A stretch of 64,000 nt of DNA from DATBLE01 sp963719325 (GCA_963719325.1 CAVRBW010000005.1:1-64000), one strand, 5' to 3'. Positions 53,686 to 63,158 are shown, numbered from the stretch's first letter. The notes: generated by a model not told the origin, from the sequence alone. Made by a program: numbers and translations.

Positions 53686-54975
53686 ATGCAGGAGTACGTC
53701 CTCTCGGAGCTGGACTCGGGTGAGCGGCTGATCACCGAGCGCGTGCCGTCCGTGCGGTCGGTCGCGCTCGGCTTCTGGATCGGCGCCGGGTCGCGCGACG
53801 AGCCGGACGCCAAAGCCGGCGTCTCGCACTTCATCGAGCACCTCTTGTTCAAGGGCTCCCGCTCCTACGACGCGCAGCAGATCGCGGAGATCTTCGACGA
53901 GATGGGCGGGGAGCTGAACGCGGCGACCTCGCGCGAGCACACGGTCGTCTACGCGCGCGTGCCCGACCGTCATCTCGAGGACGCCCTCGACGTGATGGCG
54001 GACATGGTCTTCGCGCCCACGTTCTCCGACGTCGACTCCGAACGGGAGGTCGTGCTCGAGGAGATCGCGATGGTCGAGGACACGCCCCAGGACCTCGTCC
54101 ACGACCTCCTCGCGGAAGCCGTCTTCTCCGGTCATCCGCTCGGCCGTCCGGTGATCGGCGGGGCAGAGGTGATCTCCTCGGTTTCGCGTCGCTCGATCGC
54201 CGCGTATCACCGCAACGCGTACGTCTCCGGGAACGTCGTTCTCGCCGCGACCGGAAACCTCGAGCACGAGCGGGTCTGCGAGCTGCTCGAGCGCGCCGCA
54301 CGCCAGCGCGTCGAGCCCCCGGCGAGGCAGACGCACGTGCGCCCGCCGCTTGTCCGCGAGCCGGCCCCCGGAATGCGCTTCCAGCTGAAGGACACGGAGC
54401 AGTTCCACGTCTGCGTCGGCGCCCTGGGGATCGCCCGCTCCGACCGGCGCCGTTTCGCCGCCTCGCTCCTCGACGCGATCCTGGGTGGATCGGCTTCGTC
54501 GCGCCTCTTCCAGGAGATCCGCGAGAAGCGGGGGATGGCGTACTCGGTGTACAGCTTCGCCTCGCAGTACACCGACACGGGATTGGTCGGGATCTACGTC
54601 GGGACGCGCGAGGAGAACCTGGATCCGTGCCTCGAGATCGTCGCCGCCCAGATTGCAGACGTGGCTGCGGGCAACTTGCGCGAGCGGGAGCTCGAGCGGG
54701 CGAAAGAGAACCTGAAGGGTCGGATCGCCTTGTCGATGGAGTCGACCTCCAACCGGATGAGCCGGCTCGGCCGTTCGCTGATCACGGATACCGAGCTGCT
54801 CTCGCTCGACCGGATCATCGCCGAGATCGACGCTGTCGAGCCCGTCGCGCTCGCCGAGCTCGCCGGTGTGCTGCTCGACCCGGCCCGAATCTCGGCGGCC
54901 GGCATCGGGCCGAGCGAGGACCGTTTCCTCGAGGCGATCGAGCGGGTTCATCCGGGGCTCGCAGCAGCGGCATGA
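53686..54975 (+). CDS. M16-family zinc peptidase (processing peptidase-like)
   Basis: 429 residues. The inverted zinc motif HFIEHLLFKGS (about residues 48-58) with the downstream glutamate in EREVVLEEIAMVEDTPQD marks an active M16 subunit, and a second half ends FQEIREKRGMAYSVYSF. Relatives include PqqL/YmxG and the mitochondrial processing peptidase beta chain. The position before dapB and after pnp is common in Gram-positive genomes. TAGGAT at 53672-53677, eight bases before the ATG, suggests a leaderless mRNA. The stop overlaps the dapB ATG. Confidence 0.93.
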   Translation: MQEYVLSELDSGERLITERVPSVRSVALGFWIGAGSRDEPDAKAGVSHFIEHLLFKGSRSYDAQQIAEIFDEMGGELNAATSREHTVVYARVPDRHLEDALDVMADMVFAPTFSDVDSEREVVLEEIAMVEDTPQDLVHDLLAEAVFSGHPLGRPVIGGAEVISSVSRRSIAAYHRNAYVSGNVVLAATGNLEHERVCELLERAARQRVEPPARQTHVRPPLVREPAPGMRFQLKDTEQFHVCVGALGIARSDRRRFAASLLDAILGGSASSRLFQEIREKRGMAYSVYSFASQYTDTGLVGIYVGTREENLDPCLEIVAAQIADVAAGNLRERELERAKENLKGRIALSMESTSNRMSRLGRSLITDTELLSLDRIIAEIDAVEPVALAELAGVLLDPARISAAGIGPSEDRFLEAIERVHPGLAAAA

Positions 54976-55598
54976 ACGTCCTCCTCTTCGGCTACCGCGG
55001 CAAGGTCGGGTCGATGCTCGTCTCGGCGTTGGAGGCTGCGGGACACGCAGTGGTCGGGGTGGAGGTCGGCGACCCGGTTCCGGACAGTGGCGACGTCGGC
55101 GTCGACTTCACGCAGCCGGCCGCCGTCGTGGGCAACGTCGAGGCATGTGTGGAGCGAGGAATTCCCTGCGTGGTCGGGACGAGCGGGGCGGACCTGTCCG
55201 AGGTCGCGGCCCGCGCGAAGGAGCGGGGCGTACCGGTGTTCGTGGTGCCGAACTTCGCGATCGGGGCAGTGCTGATGATGCGCTTCGCAGCCGAGGCGGC
55301 GCGCCACCTTCCTCGAGCGGAGATCGTCGAGCTGCATCACGACACCAAGCTGGACGCGCCGTCGGGCACCGCAAGGGCGACCGCAGCGGCGATGGGTGGC
55401 GATCCGCCGATTCACTCTGTCCGCCTACCCGGCCTGGTCGCTCACCAGGAGGTCCTGCTCGGCGGTCCGGGGCAGCTGCTGACGATCCGCCACGACACCC
55501 TGTCGCGCGAGGCGTTCGTCCCGGGGGTGCTGCTGGCGATCGAGCGGGTCCGGGAGTTGCCGCCGGGGCTGACGACTGGCCTCGATGCGCTCCTCTGA
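54972..55598 (+). CDS. dapB: 4-hydroxy-tetrahydrodipicolinate reductase
   Basis: 208 residues, short for the family (about 240-270), mainly through a compressed Rossmann part. GYRGKVGSMLVSALEAAGHAVVGV is the nucleotide loop, DFTQPAAVVGNV and VVGTSG follow, and ELHHDTKLDAPSGTARA is the substrate-binding/catalytic motif. It reduces the product of DapA in lysine and diaminopimelate synthesis. ATG overlaps the M16 stop (ATGA); dapA follows after 13 bases. Confidence 0.92.
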   Translation: MNVLLFGYRGKVGSMLVSALEAAGHAVVGVEVGDPVPDSGDVGVDFTQPAAVVGNVEACVERGIPCVVGTSGADLSEVAARAKERGVPVFVVPNFAIGAVLMMRFAAEAARHLPRAEIVELHHDTKLDAPSGTARATAAAMGGDPPIHSVRLPGLVAHQEVLLGGPGQLLTIRHDTLSREAFVPGVLLAIERVRELPPGLTTGLDALL

Positions 55599-55611
55599 GT
55601 ACCATCGAGGC

Positions 55612-56493
55612 ATGCTCGGCGAAGTCCTGACGGCGATCGTCACGCCGTTCCGCGCCGACGGGTCGGTCGACTACGACCGCTTCCGCGAGTTGGCGCAGCA
55701 TCTCGTCGACCACGGCTCCGACGGCCTGGTCGTCACCGGGACGACGGGCGAGACTCCGACGCTGACGGACGACGAGCGGCTCGAGCTGTACGCCGCTGCT
55801 CTCGACGCGGTCGGCGAGCGGGCGACCGTGATCGCGGGCACCGGGACCAACGCGACGGCACACTCCGTGCACCTGACCGCGCGGGCGCACGAGCTCGGCG
55901 TGCACGGCTTTCTCGTCGTCACGCCGTACTACAACAAGCCGCCCCCACGCGGGATCGTCGAGCATTTCCGGGCGATCGCGGACGTGACCGACCGACCGAT
56001 CGTGATCTACAACATTCCAGGCCGGGTCGTGATCAACCTCGAACCGGCGACGATCAGCGAGCTGGCGGGGATCCCGACCGTGCGCGCGGTCAAGCAGGCC
56101 TACGACGATCTCGACCAGGCGCGTCATATCGTCGAGCTCGGTCTCGATCTGTATGCAGGCGACGACAACCTGCTCTTTCCGTTCCTGCGCCTCGGCGGCA
56201 CTGGCGGCGTGTGCGTGCACACGCACGTCGTCGGCCCGCAGGTCAAGCAGATGGTCCGTGCGTACAAGGACGGTGACGAGGCAGGCGCGCGCCGGATCGA
56301 CGACGAGCTCGAGCCGGCCTACGAGCTGCTCAAGGTGGCGCCGAACCCGATCGCGATCAAGGCGGCGCTGAACTTGCTCGGATTCGAGGTGGGCGGCCTC
56401 CGGCTGCCGCTCGTCCCCGCCACCGCAGACGAGGTCGCTCGGGTCCGCGACTGCCTGGAGCGCGCGGGCCTGCGGATTCCCACCCCGGCCTGA
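55612..56493 (+). CDS. dapA: 4-hydroxy-tetrahydrodipicolinate synthase
   Basis: 293 residues, a TIM barrel. LTAIVTPFRADGSVDYDRF at the start, GTTGETPTL for pyruvate binding, TPYYNKPPPRGIVEHF, the catalytic tyrosine in VIYNIPGR and the Schiff-base lysine in AVKQAYDD. It condenses pyruvate with aspartate semialdehyde for lysine and peptidoglycan diaminopimelate. ATG 55612 is chosen by homology; TACCAT five bases upstream resembles a -10, so it may also have its own leaderless transcript. Confidence 0.96.
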   Translation: MLGEVLTAIVTPFRADGSVDYDRFRELAQHLVDHGSDGLVVTGTTGETPTLTDDERLELYAAALDAVGERATVIAGTGTNATAHSVHLTARAHELGVHGFLVVTPYYNKPPPRGIVEHFRAIADVTDRPIVIYNIPGRVVINLEPATISELAGIPTVRAVKQAYDDLDQARHIVELGLDLYAGDDNLLFPFLRLGGTGGVCVHTHVVGPQVKQMVRAYKDGDEAGARRIDDELEPAYELLKVAPNPIAIKAALNLLGFEVGGLRLPLVPATADEVARVRDCLERAGLRIPTPA

Positions 56494-56494
56494 G

Positions 56495-58189
56495 CTAGGC
56501 TGCCGCGCCGCCCACGGCGCGAAGCCTCGCCGCGCCGAGGATCTGAGGCTGCTCCCGGTGGACCGCCTCGAGCGCGGCGACGACCTCGGTGCAGAACTGC
56601 GTGCCCGTGTTCGCCCGCAACTCGTCCATCGCGGCCGCAACCGTCCGGGCGGAACGATACGGCCGGTCGCTCGTCAGCGCGTCGAAGGCGTCGGCGACGA
56701 GCACGATCCGGGCAGACATCGGGATGCGCCCGCCTGGCAACCCGTCCGGGTAGCCCGTACCGTCGATGCGCTCGTGGCTGGATCGTGCGATCTGCATCAC
56801 GATCGGATGGAGGTCGACCTCCGACAGGATGTACTCGGAGATCACCGGGTGGCCCTTCATCACCCGCCACTCCTCCTCGTCGAGCGGGCCGGGCTTGTGC
56901 AGGATGCGCTCGGGGATTCCGATCTTGCCGATGTCGTGCAGGAGCGCGCCGATCTGGATCGCGTCCAGCTCCTCGCCGGCGTAGCCGAGTCGTGCGGCGA
57001 CCGCGACGGCGATCTCGCAGACGCGCTGCGTGTGGCCGCCCGTGTAGTAGTCCTTCGCCTCCATGCTCCTCGCGAGGGCGGCGATCGTCCCGAGATGCCG
57101 CCGCCGGGCGTGCTCGACGAGGTCGGCGCTCTCGATTGCGGTCGCGAGCTGCGGCAGGATCGCCTCCCGCAGCCGGTTCCAGCGCTCGCCCTCCAGTCCG
57201 GGAAGCTGCCCGAGATGGACGCCGCCGACCCTCGAATCACCGGCCAGGAGTTCGATGCCGCCCTCGCCGTCGGCGGGACGGATCTCCGCTGGTGACCCCG
57301 TCAGGCGCGACAACTCGCGCTCCGCGTAGGCGATGAGCGCAGCGCGGTCATGCGCGCGTGCGGCGAGTCCGCCTGCGAACTGGAACAGCGCGTGGAGGTC
57401 GTCGTTCCTTTCGGCGAGCTGCGCGTTCGCCGTGCGCAGCTTCTCGTTCGCCGCCCGCACCTCCTCGACTGACTGTCTCGTCCGCGACTCGTACTGACGG
57501 GTCGAGAACGTCAGCAGCGCCGGCGGGAGCACGAAGGCAATCAACCCTGGAAGCCCGACGTTCTCGTAGGCGACGACGAGGCCGAGGGAGAGGGGGCCGG
57601 CGGCGAGGAAGTACGGCGTCAGCCACCGGAAGCGCTCGCGCCAGACTGCGACCTGGCTCTCTCCTTCCGCGAGGGCGATCGTGAGCGAGAGGAGGCCGAT
57701 GTTGACGACCATGTACGCGACGCCGGCGGCGATCGACGGGAGGATTCGCGCGGCAGCCGACCAGTCGGGTCCGGCGAGTGCGTCGAAGACTGCCGCTCCT
57801 GCCCCGGCGGCGAGGCTGAACTGCGCGGCGTCGAAGACTCCGCGGTTGAGCCTCGCGCCGTGGCGGCGACGTGCGATCAGGTTTGCGACCCCCATCAGCG
57901 CGCCCACCGCCATCGCTGGGCTCGACCCGAAGGTAAAGCCCAGGGCCAGCAGGCCGACGCCGCCGAAGCTGAAGGAGCCGTGCCCGTAGAGCTCGATCGA
58001 GACGAGCTGGAGGACGAGCGCCAGGCCGACGAACGCGAGCAGCGGCCCCGGCCGCTCGCGCACGGCGTGCCAGATGCCGTCGGCCGAGAGTGCGAGCGCC
58101 GCCGTCGCGGTGCAGGCGACCAGGGAGATGAGGACGTTTGGATCCCGACCGGTCAGGCCGGGCTGCTCCTGGGCCACGTCGTCCGTCAT
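56495..58189 (-). CDS. Membrane HD-GYP domain protein (cyclic-di-GMP phosphodiesterase-like)
   Basis: 564 residues. About eight N-terminal membrane helices (to about residue 230) form a sensor region, followed by a short coiled coil (EEVRAANEKLRTANAQLAERNDDL), a GAF-like stretch, and a complete HD-GYP domain: GGHTQRVCEIAVAVA, GALLHDIGKIGIPERIL, KGHPVISEYIL, SSHERIDGTGYPDGLPGGRIPMSARIVLVADAFDALTSDRPYR. HD and GYP residues are all present, so c-di-GMP hydrolysis is likely. It lies tail to tail with dapA (one-base gap) and starts three bases after the subtilase stop. Confidence 0.92.
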   Translation of the reverse strand: MTDDVAQEQPGLTGRDPNVLISLVACTATAALALSADGIWHAVRERPGPLLAFVGLALVLQLVSIELYGHGSFSFGGVGLLALGFTFGSSPAMAVGALMGVANLIARRRHGARLNRGVFDAAQFSLAAGAGAAVFDALAGPDWSAAARILPSIAAGVAYMVVNIGLLSLTIALAEGESQVAVWRERFRWLTPYFLAAGPLSLGLVVAYENVGLPGLIAFVLPPALLTFSTRQYESRTRQSVEEVRAANEKLRTANAQLAERNDDLHALFQFAGGLAARAHDRAALIAYAERELSRLTGSPAEIRPADGEGGIELLAGDSRVGGVHLGQLPGLEGERWNRLREAILPQLATAIESADLVEHARRRHLGTIAALARSMEAKDYYTGGHTQRVCEIAVAVAARLGYAGEELDAIQIGALLHDIGKIGIPERILHKPGPLDEEEWRVMKGHPVISEYILSEVDLHPIVMQIARSSHERIDGTGYPDGLPGGRIPMSARIVLVADAFDALTSDRPYRSARTVAAAMDELRANTGTQFCTEVVAALEAVHREQPQILGAARLRAVGGAAA

Positions 58190-58192
58190 GCG

Positions 58193-60727
58193 CTAGTCCC
58201 AGGAAGCGTCGAGGTTCCAGGCGGTTGCCGAGCTCCAGCTCGAGGCGCCGCCGACTGCGTTCCAGGCGGCGCTGGCGTTCCACGCGGCCGAGGCGTTCCA
58301 GGCAGCGCTGGCGTTCCAGGCCGCCGAGGCGGTGAAGCCCGCGCCGTTCCAGGCGGCGCTGGCGTTCCAGGCGGCCGAGGCGTTCCAGGCGGCGCTGGCA
58401 TTGACCGCTGCGCGCGCGATCGTCGTCGCGCTGGACGCACGCCGCCTGTCGGACGTCGCTCTCTCGAGGCGGCCGGCGAGGCTCCAGGCGAGCGCCGCCT
58501 TTCTCCAGGCGGCCGCGGTCGCACGGCGGGCGGAGCCCGCAGCCCAGAGCCGGGCGGCCCGTTCCATCGTCTGCCCGGCGGCGGCGTACGTGCCGGCGCC
58601 CATCAGTGCCCGAGCCGCGAGCTCGAGGGCGACGGGCTCCCATGCGACCAGGCCGGCGCGGCGGACTGCTGCGGCCGCAGCGAGCCAGGCGGTCGCGGCG
58701 TCGCGGAACGAGCCGCCGGCGGCGGCGCCGCGAGCTGCGTTGTCGTACGCACTCGCGGCCGCGACGGGCGAGGACGCCTTCGTCCAGAGATCGCCGGCAG
58801 CCCTCCACTGGGCGCCCGCGGCCCTCCAGGCAGACGATGCTTCGTGTTCGAGCGCGGCCCGCTGGGCGGCGACGGCATCTGTGACGAGACGGGCAACCGA
58901 GCTGCCGGCCCCGCTCGCGGCCGGCGTGGGGCTCGCGGCAAGGGGGATGCCCTGGTTCGCGCTTCCGACGATGCCGGCGTAAGCGAGCGCGCCGGCGATG
59001 TCGAGGGCGGGCGCGGCGCTGCCCGTGATCGACCGACCGGTGGCGCGGAGCAGCCACTTGATCTGATCCGGCGTCAGGTTCGGGTTGCGCTGGAGCAGGA
59101 TCGCGGCGGCGCCGGCCACCTGCGGAGCGGCGAAGGAGGTTCCGTTCGCCATCAGGTACCCGCGCTCGACGTGGTTTGCGGCCGGCGCCTTGACGTCGAG
59201 CATGGAGCCGGCGACGAGGCTCGAGACGATGTGCCGGCCAGGGGCGACGATCTCCGGCTTGGTGGAGCCGTCGGCCGTGACGCCGAACGAGGAGAAGCTC
59301 GCGAGGCGGTCGTCTGCTACGTCGACCGTGTCGCTCGTGTCGGACGCGCCGACCGTGATCACGAACGGGTCGTTGCCGGGCGCGTACCGCATCGTGTTGG
59401 GGCCGAGGTTCCCCGAGCTGGTCACTACGACGACGCCTGCCTGCCAGAGCCTCTCGACGGCCTGGTCGAGTGCGCTCGTCGTGTACGAGCTCGGTACCGA
59501 CTCGGACAGGGAAAGGTTGATCACGCGGATGTTTGCGCCGACTCTGTTCTCGAGCACCCAGGCCAGTCCGCTGACGACGTCGCTCGTGTAGACGGAGCCG
59601 CCCGGGCGGGCGACGTCGACGGCGTAGACGGATACTCCGGGCGCGACGCCGATGTGGCGGCCGTCGGCGGATTCGCCTGCGAGCACGTCGGCGACGAATG
59701 TGCCGTGACCGACGGTGTCGTCGAGGCTCGCACCGCCCTTCTGACCCGGCAACGCGACACGCGTGACGCGGCCGCCGAGGTCTCCGCCGCCCGGCAGCAC
59801 CCCGCTGTCGAGCACCGCGACTCCGACGCCCTTGCCCGTCAGCCCGAGCGACCAGGCAGCGGCTGCGCCGCTCACCAGCGGATAGGCGACTCCGAGCGCG
59901 CGGGCCGTCCTCGAGGCGCCGCCACGGCTTGGCGTCAGGGGCGAGTCGACGTTCACGTAGGTGACACCCGCCGTCAGGCCGAGGTTGCCGAGCTCTGACG
60001 CGTCGACGATCGCGCTGACCGCGTGGATCAGGGACAGGGACCGGACCTGCTGCGCCTCGACCGCGGCGAGGGCCTGCGTGCCGCGAGGCCCGTAGACGAT
60101 GACGTGGAGCTTTGCCGAACGTCCCTGGTGCTCCTGCACGACCTGGGCGATCTGGGCGAGCGTCGGATCGACGGTGGGCACGGCCGCCGGCGAGATCGGG
60201 CCGTTTCCCGCTCGCTGCGAGTCGGCGTGCGCGCTTCCTGACCCGCGGGCGGGGGAGGATGGGGAGCCGGCGTCTTGCGGCACGGCCGGGCCGACGCCGT
60301 GTGAGTCCGCAGGGCCGGCGGGTTGCGCCGGCTGGCCGTGCTGGTCGTCCTGGGACTGGCCCTGGGTGCCCTGCGACTGGCCGTGGTCGTCCTGGGACTG
60401 GCCCTGGGTGCCCTGCGACTGGCCGTGGTCGTCCTGGGACTGGCCCTGGGTGCCCTGCGACTGGCCGTGGTCGTCCTGGGACTGGCCCTGGGTCCCTTGC
60501 GATTGGCCGTCGTTTTCTTGGGACCGGCCCTGGCCTTTCCCGCCGCCGTCGTCTGCATTCGCCGCCCTACCGACGGCTCGGGCATGTGTTGCCGGCTGGA
60601 GCGTCCGTGACGCGGCGTGAGCCTTCACGCCCCCCGCGAGGGCCGCCGAAGGCAGCGCGAGCAGGACGGCGGCGACCAGGCAGGAGAGCAGCCAGAAGGC
60701 TCGGAATCGGCACGTGCACAAGTGCAT
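58193..60727 (-). CDS. Exported subtilisin-family (S8) serine protease with two repeat regions
   Basis: 844 residues. Signal peptide (MHLCTCRFRAFWLLSCLVAAVLLALPSAALA), then a Gln/Ser/Gly/Asp region with four copies of a 14-residue unit (GQSQGTQGQSQDDH, residues about 74-129), a linker with a propeptide-like part, and the S8 domain with the triad in VAVLDSGV (Asp), VGHGTFVADVLAG (His) and NGTSFAAPQVAG (Ser), plus SSGN for the oxyanion hole. An Ala/Trp-rich helical part follows and the last 70 residues repeat ASAAWN seven times. Such Trp-Asn-rich tails are known from actinobacterial S8 proteases and may bind the cell wall. ATG 60727 is where the signal peptide begins. Confidence 0.93.
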   Translation of the reverse strand: MHLCTCRFRAFWLLSCLVAAVLLALPSAALAGGVKAHAASRTLQPATHARAVGRAANADDGGGKGQGRSQENDGQSQGTQGQSQDDHGQSQGTQGQSQDDHGQSQGTQGQSQDDHGQSQGTQGQSQDDQHGQPAQPAGPADSHGVGPAVPQDAGSPSSPARGSGSAHADSQRAGNGPISPAAVPTVDPTLAQIAQVVQEHQGRSAKLHVIVYGPRGTQALAAVEAQQVRSLSLIHAVSAIVDASELGNLGLTAGVTYVNVDSPLTPSRGGASRTARALGVAYPLVSGAAAAWSLGLTGKGVGVAVLDSGVLPGGGDLGGRVTRVALPGQKGGASLDDTVGHGTFVADVLAGESADGRHIGVAPGVSVYAVDVARPGGSVYTSDVVSGLAWVLENRVGANIRVINLSLSESVPSSYTTSALDQAVERLWQAGVVVVTSSGNLGPNTMRYAPGNDPFVITVGASDTSDTVDVADDRLASFSSFGVTADGSTKPEIVAPGRHIVSSLVAGSMLDVKAPAANHVERGYLMANGTSFAAPQVAGAAAILLQRNPNLTPDQIKWLLRATGRSITGSAAPALDIAGALAYAGIVGSANQGIPLAASPTPAASGAGSSVARLVTDAVAAQRAALEHEASSAWRAAGAQWRAAGDLWTKASSPVAAASAYDNAARGAAAGGSFRDAATAWLAAAAAVRRAGLVAWEPVALELAARALMGAGTYAAAGQTMERAARLWAAGSARRATAAAWRKAALAWSLAGRLERATSDRRRASSATTIARAAVNASAAWNASAAWNASAAWNGAGFTASAAWNASAAWNASAAWNASAAWNAVGGASSWSSATAWNLDASWD
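58196..58405 (-). repeat. DNA encoding ASAAWN tandem hexapeptides
   Basis: An 18-bp unit (GCCAGCGCCGCCTGGAAC-like) is repeated seven times with two spacer breaks, encoding the C-terminal (A-S-A-A-W-N)n tail of the S8 protease. Copies are nearly identical, so expansion or contraction is likely. Confidence 0.85.
60338..60529 (-). repeat. 42-bp tandem repeat encoding GQSQGTQGQSQDDH
   Basis: Four almost identical 42-bp units in frame within the protease gene give a disordered Gln/Ser/Asp linker just after the signal peptide. A coding minisatellite likely to vary in copy number among strains. Confidence 0.88.
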
Positions 60728-60832
60728 ATGCTCGTTGTGACCCCGCCGGGACGCCGTAGCGTCACCGCAAAGGGTGATCTCCCTCGCGTCCCGCCGGCAT
60801 GGCCACGAGCCGCCCGCGGATACACTCGGTGG

Positions 60833-62491
60833 GTGCCAGCCCCTTTTCTCCGTGTGATCCCGCTCGGCGGGCTCGGCGAGGTCGGCAAGAACATGACCGT
60901 GTTCGAGCACGACGGCGGGAGCATGATCGTCGATGCCGGGCTCGCGTTTCCGCGCGACGAGCATCTCGGCGTCGATCTCCTCCTCCCGGACTTCTCCTAC
61001 GTTCGCGACCGAGCTCAGGACATCAGGGGAGTTGTCCTCACCCACGCGCACGAGGACCACGTCGGGGCGCTTCCGTACCTGTTGCGTGAGGTGCCGGTGC
61101 CGGAGGTCTGGGCCACCCGCCTCACCCTCGGCCTGGTCAAGTCGAAGCTCGACGAGCACGGCCTGCTCCGGGCGGTGGAGCTGCGCGAGATCGATCCCGA
61201 GGGCGGGCCAGTGCAGCTGGGGCCGTTCCGGCTCGAGTTCGTCCGCATGGCCCACTCCGTTCCAGACAACGTCGCGGTGCTGATCGAGACCGACGTGGCT
61301 CGCGTCCTGCACACGAGCGACTGGAAGCTCGATCACACGCCCGTCGACGGCTTCCGCACGGACGTCGGACGACTTGCGGAGATGGGCAACCGGGGTCTCG
61401 ACCTGCTGCTCTGCGACTCGACGAACGCCGAGCGGCGCGGTTTCACCGGCTCGGAGCGGCTGGTCGGCGAAGCCTTCAGGCAGATCGTCCCGCAGCGCCA
61501 GGGACGCGTGCTCATCGCGTCGTTCGCATCGAACGTGCACCGCATGCAGCAGGCGATCGACGTCGCCGTCCAGACCGGCCGCAAGGTCGCAGTGGTCGGG
61601 CGGTCGATGCGCAAGAACCTGAACATCGCCGGCAACCTCGGATACCTCGAGGTGCCGGACGGGGCGATGATCCCGCCCGGAGAGCTCGAGGAGTACGCGC
61701 CCCACGAGGTACTGATTCTCTGCACGGGCAGCCAGGGCGAGCCGATGTCCGCTTTGACCCGGATCGCCTACAACGACCATCCGGCCGTCGTCGTCGACCG
61801 AGGCGACACGGTGATCCTCTCCGCCAGGCCCGTACCCGGGAACGAGCTGCGGGTCCACGACACGATCAACCAGCTCTCGAAGCGCGGGGCAGAGGTCCTG
61901 CACGAGGAGAACGCTGCCGTGCACGTCTCCGGGCATGCCAACCAGGAGGAGATCCGCACGCTGTACGGTCTCGTCCGGCCCAAGGCGGTGATGCCGATTC
62001 ACGGCGAGTACCGGATGCAGGCGGCGAACGCGCGCCTGGCGCAGGATGCGGGGATCCCGGCTTCCTCCATCGTGCTCGCCGAGAACGGGTCGGTGGTCGA
62101 GGTCGGGCCGGCCGGTGCCGCGATCGTCGACCGCGTCGAAGCGGGCGTCACCTTCGTCGACGGCCTCGGGGTGGGGGATATCGGAGACGTCGCGCTTCGC
62201 GACCGCCGCCACATGGCGGAGGACGGCGTGCTCATCATCGTCGCCACGCTGGCGAGCCAGAACGGGTCGCGGTCGGCGACCGCCGAGCTGGTCGGGCGAG
62301 GATTCGCAGAGAGCGAGCCGCTGTTCGACGAGATGCGCGAGGAGGCGGAGAACGTCCTGCGAGAGCTGATCGAGCAGGACGTCGTCGAGATCAAGCTGCT
62401 CCAGGAGCACCTGCACGACGGTGTGGGCCAGCTGATCTACGACCGGACGAAGCGGCGGCCGATGATCCTGCCGGTCGTCGTCGAGGTGTGA
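60833..62491 (+). CDS. rnj: Ribonuclease J
   Basis: 552 residues, normal for RNase J. Metallo-beta-lactamase motifs: FLRVIPLGGLGEVGKNMTVFE, THAHEDHVGALPYLL, HSVPDN and LHTSDWKLD; beta-CASP: LLCDSTNAERRGFTGSE, ASFASNVHRMQQAI, CTGSQGEPMSALTRIA and HVSGHANQEEI; and MPIHGEYRMQAANARLA at the start of the C-terminal part. It is a 5' exonuclease/endonuclease for mRNA decay and rRNA maturation. GTG 60833 is chosen by homology; TACACT at 60821-60826, six bases earlier, suggests a leaderless transcript. It is divergent from the protease gene. Confidence 0.95.
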   Translation: MPAPFLRVIPLGGLGEVGKNMTVFEHDGGSMIVDAGLAFPRDEHLGVDLLLPDFSYVRDRAQDIRGVVLTHAHEDHVGALPYLLREVPVPEVWATRLTLGLVKSKLDEHGLLRAVELREIDPEGGPVQLGPFRLEFVRMAHSVPDNVAVLIETDVARVLHTSDWKLDHTPVDGFRTDVGRLAEMGNRGLDLLLCDSTNAERRGFTGSERLVGEAFRQIVPQRQGRVLIASFASNVHRMQQAIDVAVQTGRKVAVVGRSMRKNLNIAGNLGYLEVPDGAMIPPGELEEYAPHEVLILCTGSQGEPMSALTRIAYNDHPAVVVDRGDTVILSARPVPGNELRVHDTINQLSKRGAEVLHEENAAVHVSGHANQEEIRTLYGLVRPKAVMPIHGEYRMQAANARLAQDAGIPASSIVLAENGSVVEVGPAGAAIVDRVEAGVTFVDGLGVGDIGDVALRDRRHMAEDGVLIIVATLASQNGSRSATAELVGRGFAESEPLFDEMREEAENVLRELIEQDVVEIKLLQEHLHDGVGQLIYDRTKRRPMILPVVVEV

Positions 62492-63036
62492 GCGCGGTCG
62501 TCGACGGCTGGGCCGGCATTCTGGCCGGAAACGCGGCCGAACAATCGACCGCTCGACGTCTGATCGCCCAGCTCTCCGCCTGCGAGGTGGCCGCGCTGTC
62601 TTTCTGCCGGTTGCTCGAGCGCTGGGCGCGTGGCGATGCGAGTCCGTCCACGCCCGGACGGCGGCAGGCAGCGCTCCGACGGGCCGCAGAGCGTGCCGAG
62701 ACCGCGCTTGCCGGGCTCGAACGGCCTCTCGGCCGCTACCTGCTCGAGCTCGAGCCGGAGCGAGCGGAAGGGCGATCGTGGTACGGAGAGCCCGGGGCGG
62801 GAGAGCTTCGCGACTGGCAGGGGGTGTTGGAACGTGCCGGAGTCGCGGTCGCGCCCGTGCGGGTCGCCCAGGCGTACCTCGAGCTGGCCGTGCTCGTCCG
62901 GGCGCTGGAGGGGCTGAGGGCGGCGGCTGACATCGGCTCGGCGCCGGATCGCTCCTCTCTCTGGGCCGGCCTGTTCGATCTGCGCGAGAACCTGCTCGGT
63001 CGGACGCTCGACGACCTGCGCGCCCTCGCCGCGTAA
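62488..63036 (+). CDS. Hypothetical helical protein downstream of RNase J
   Basis: 182 residues, not recognised. It is predicted to be almost all helix and rich in Ala, Leu, Arg and Glu, with no signal peptide, membrane segment or cysteine motif. Segments such as ARRLIAQLSACEVAALSFCRLLERWARG and VAPVRVAQAYLELAVLVRALEGLRAAADIG suggest a helical bundle. The GTG overlaps the RNase J stop (GTGA), so it is coupled to it and may work with it. A repeat copy follows its stop directly. Confidence 0.7.
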   Translation: MSAVVDGWAGILAGNAAEQSTARRLIAQLSACEVAALSFCRLLERWARGDASPSTPGRRQAALRRAAERAETALAGLERPLGRYLLELEPERAEGRSWYGEPGAGELRDWQGVLERAGVAVAPVRVAQAYLELAVLVRALEGLRAAADIGSAPDRSSLWAGLFDLRENLLGRTLDDLRALAA

Positions 63037-63158
63037 CGCTCGCTCCGCTCGCTTCATGGGGGAACGGCCGGTCCCCCCATGAACCCCCCTCCCTCACCGG
63101 TCGCACCTCAGCTTCCGCTGCGTGCCGCGCCCGCACGTGTCGGGCGCCGCGGCGACTG
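63036..63158. repeat. Palindromic intergenic repeat, copy B
   Basis: Inverted relative to the copies at 2.0 and 10.1 kb. It begins AACGCTCGCTCCGCTCGCTT, then the hairpin ATGGGGG-AACGGCCGGT-CCCCCCAT (about 63056-63080), CCCCCCTCCCTCACC, CGCACCTCAGC, and ends GTGCCGCGCCCGCACGTGTCGGGC. All parts correspond to the other copies in reverse order. Confidence 0.75.

Noticed and set aside
58196..58405. 18-bp repeats considered as a non-coding satellite
   Set aside because: They encode the ASAAWN tail in frame with the S8 protease up to its stop codon.
60338..60529. Regular 42-bp repeats considered as a CRISPR array
   Set aside because: Units are directly tandem without unique spacers, are in frame, and encode GQSQGTQGQSQDDH in the protease.
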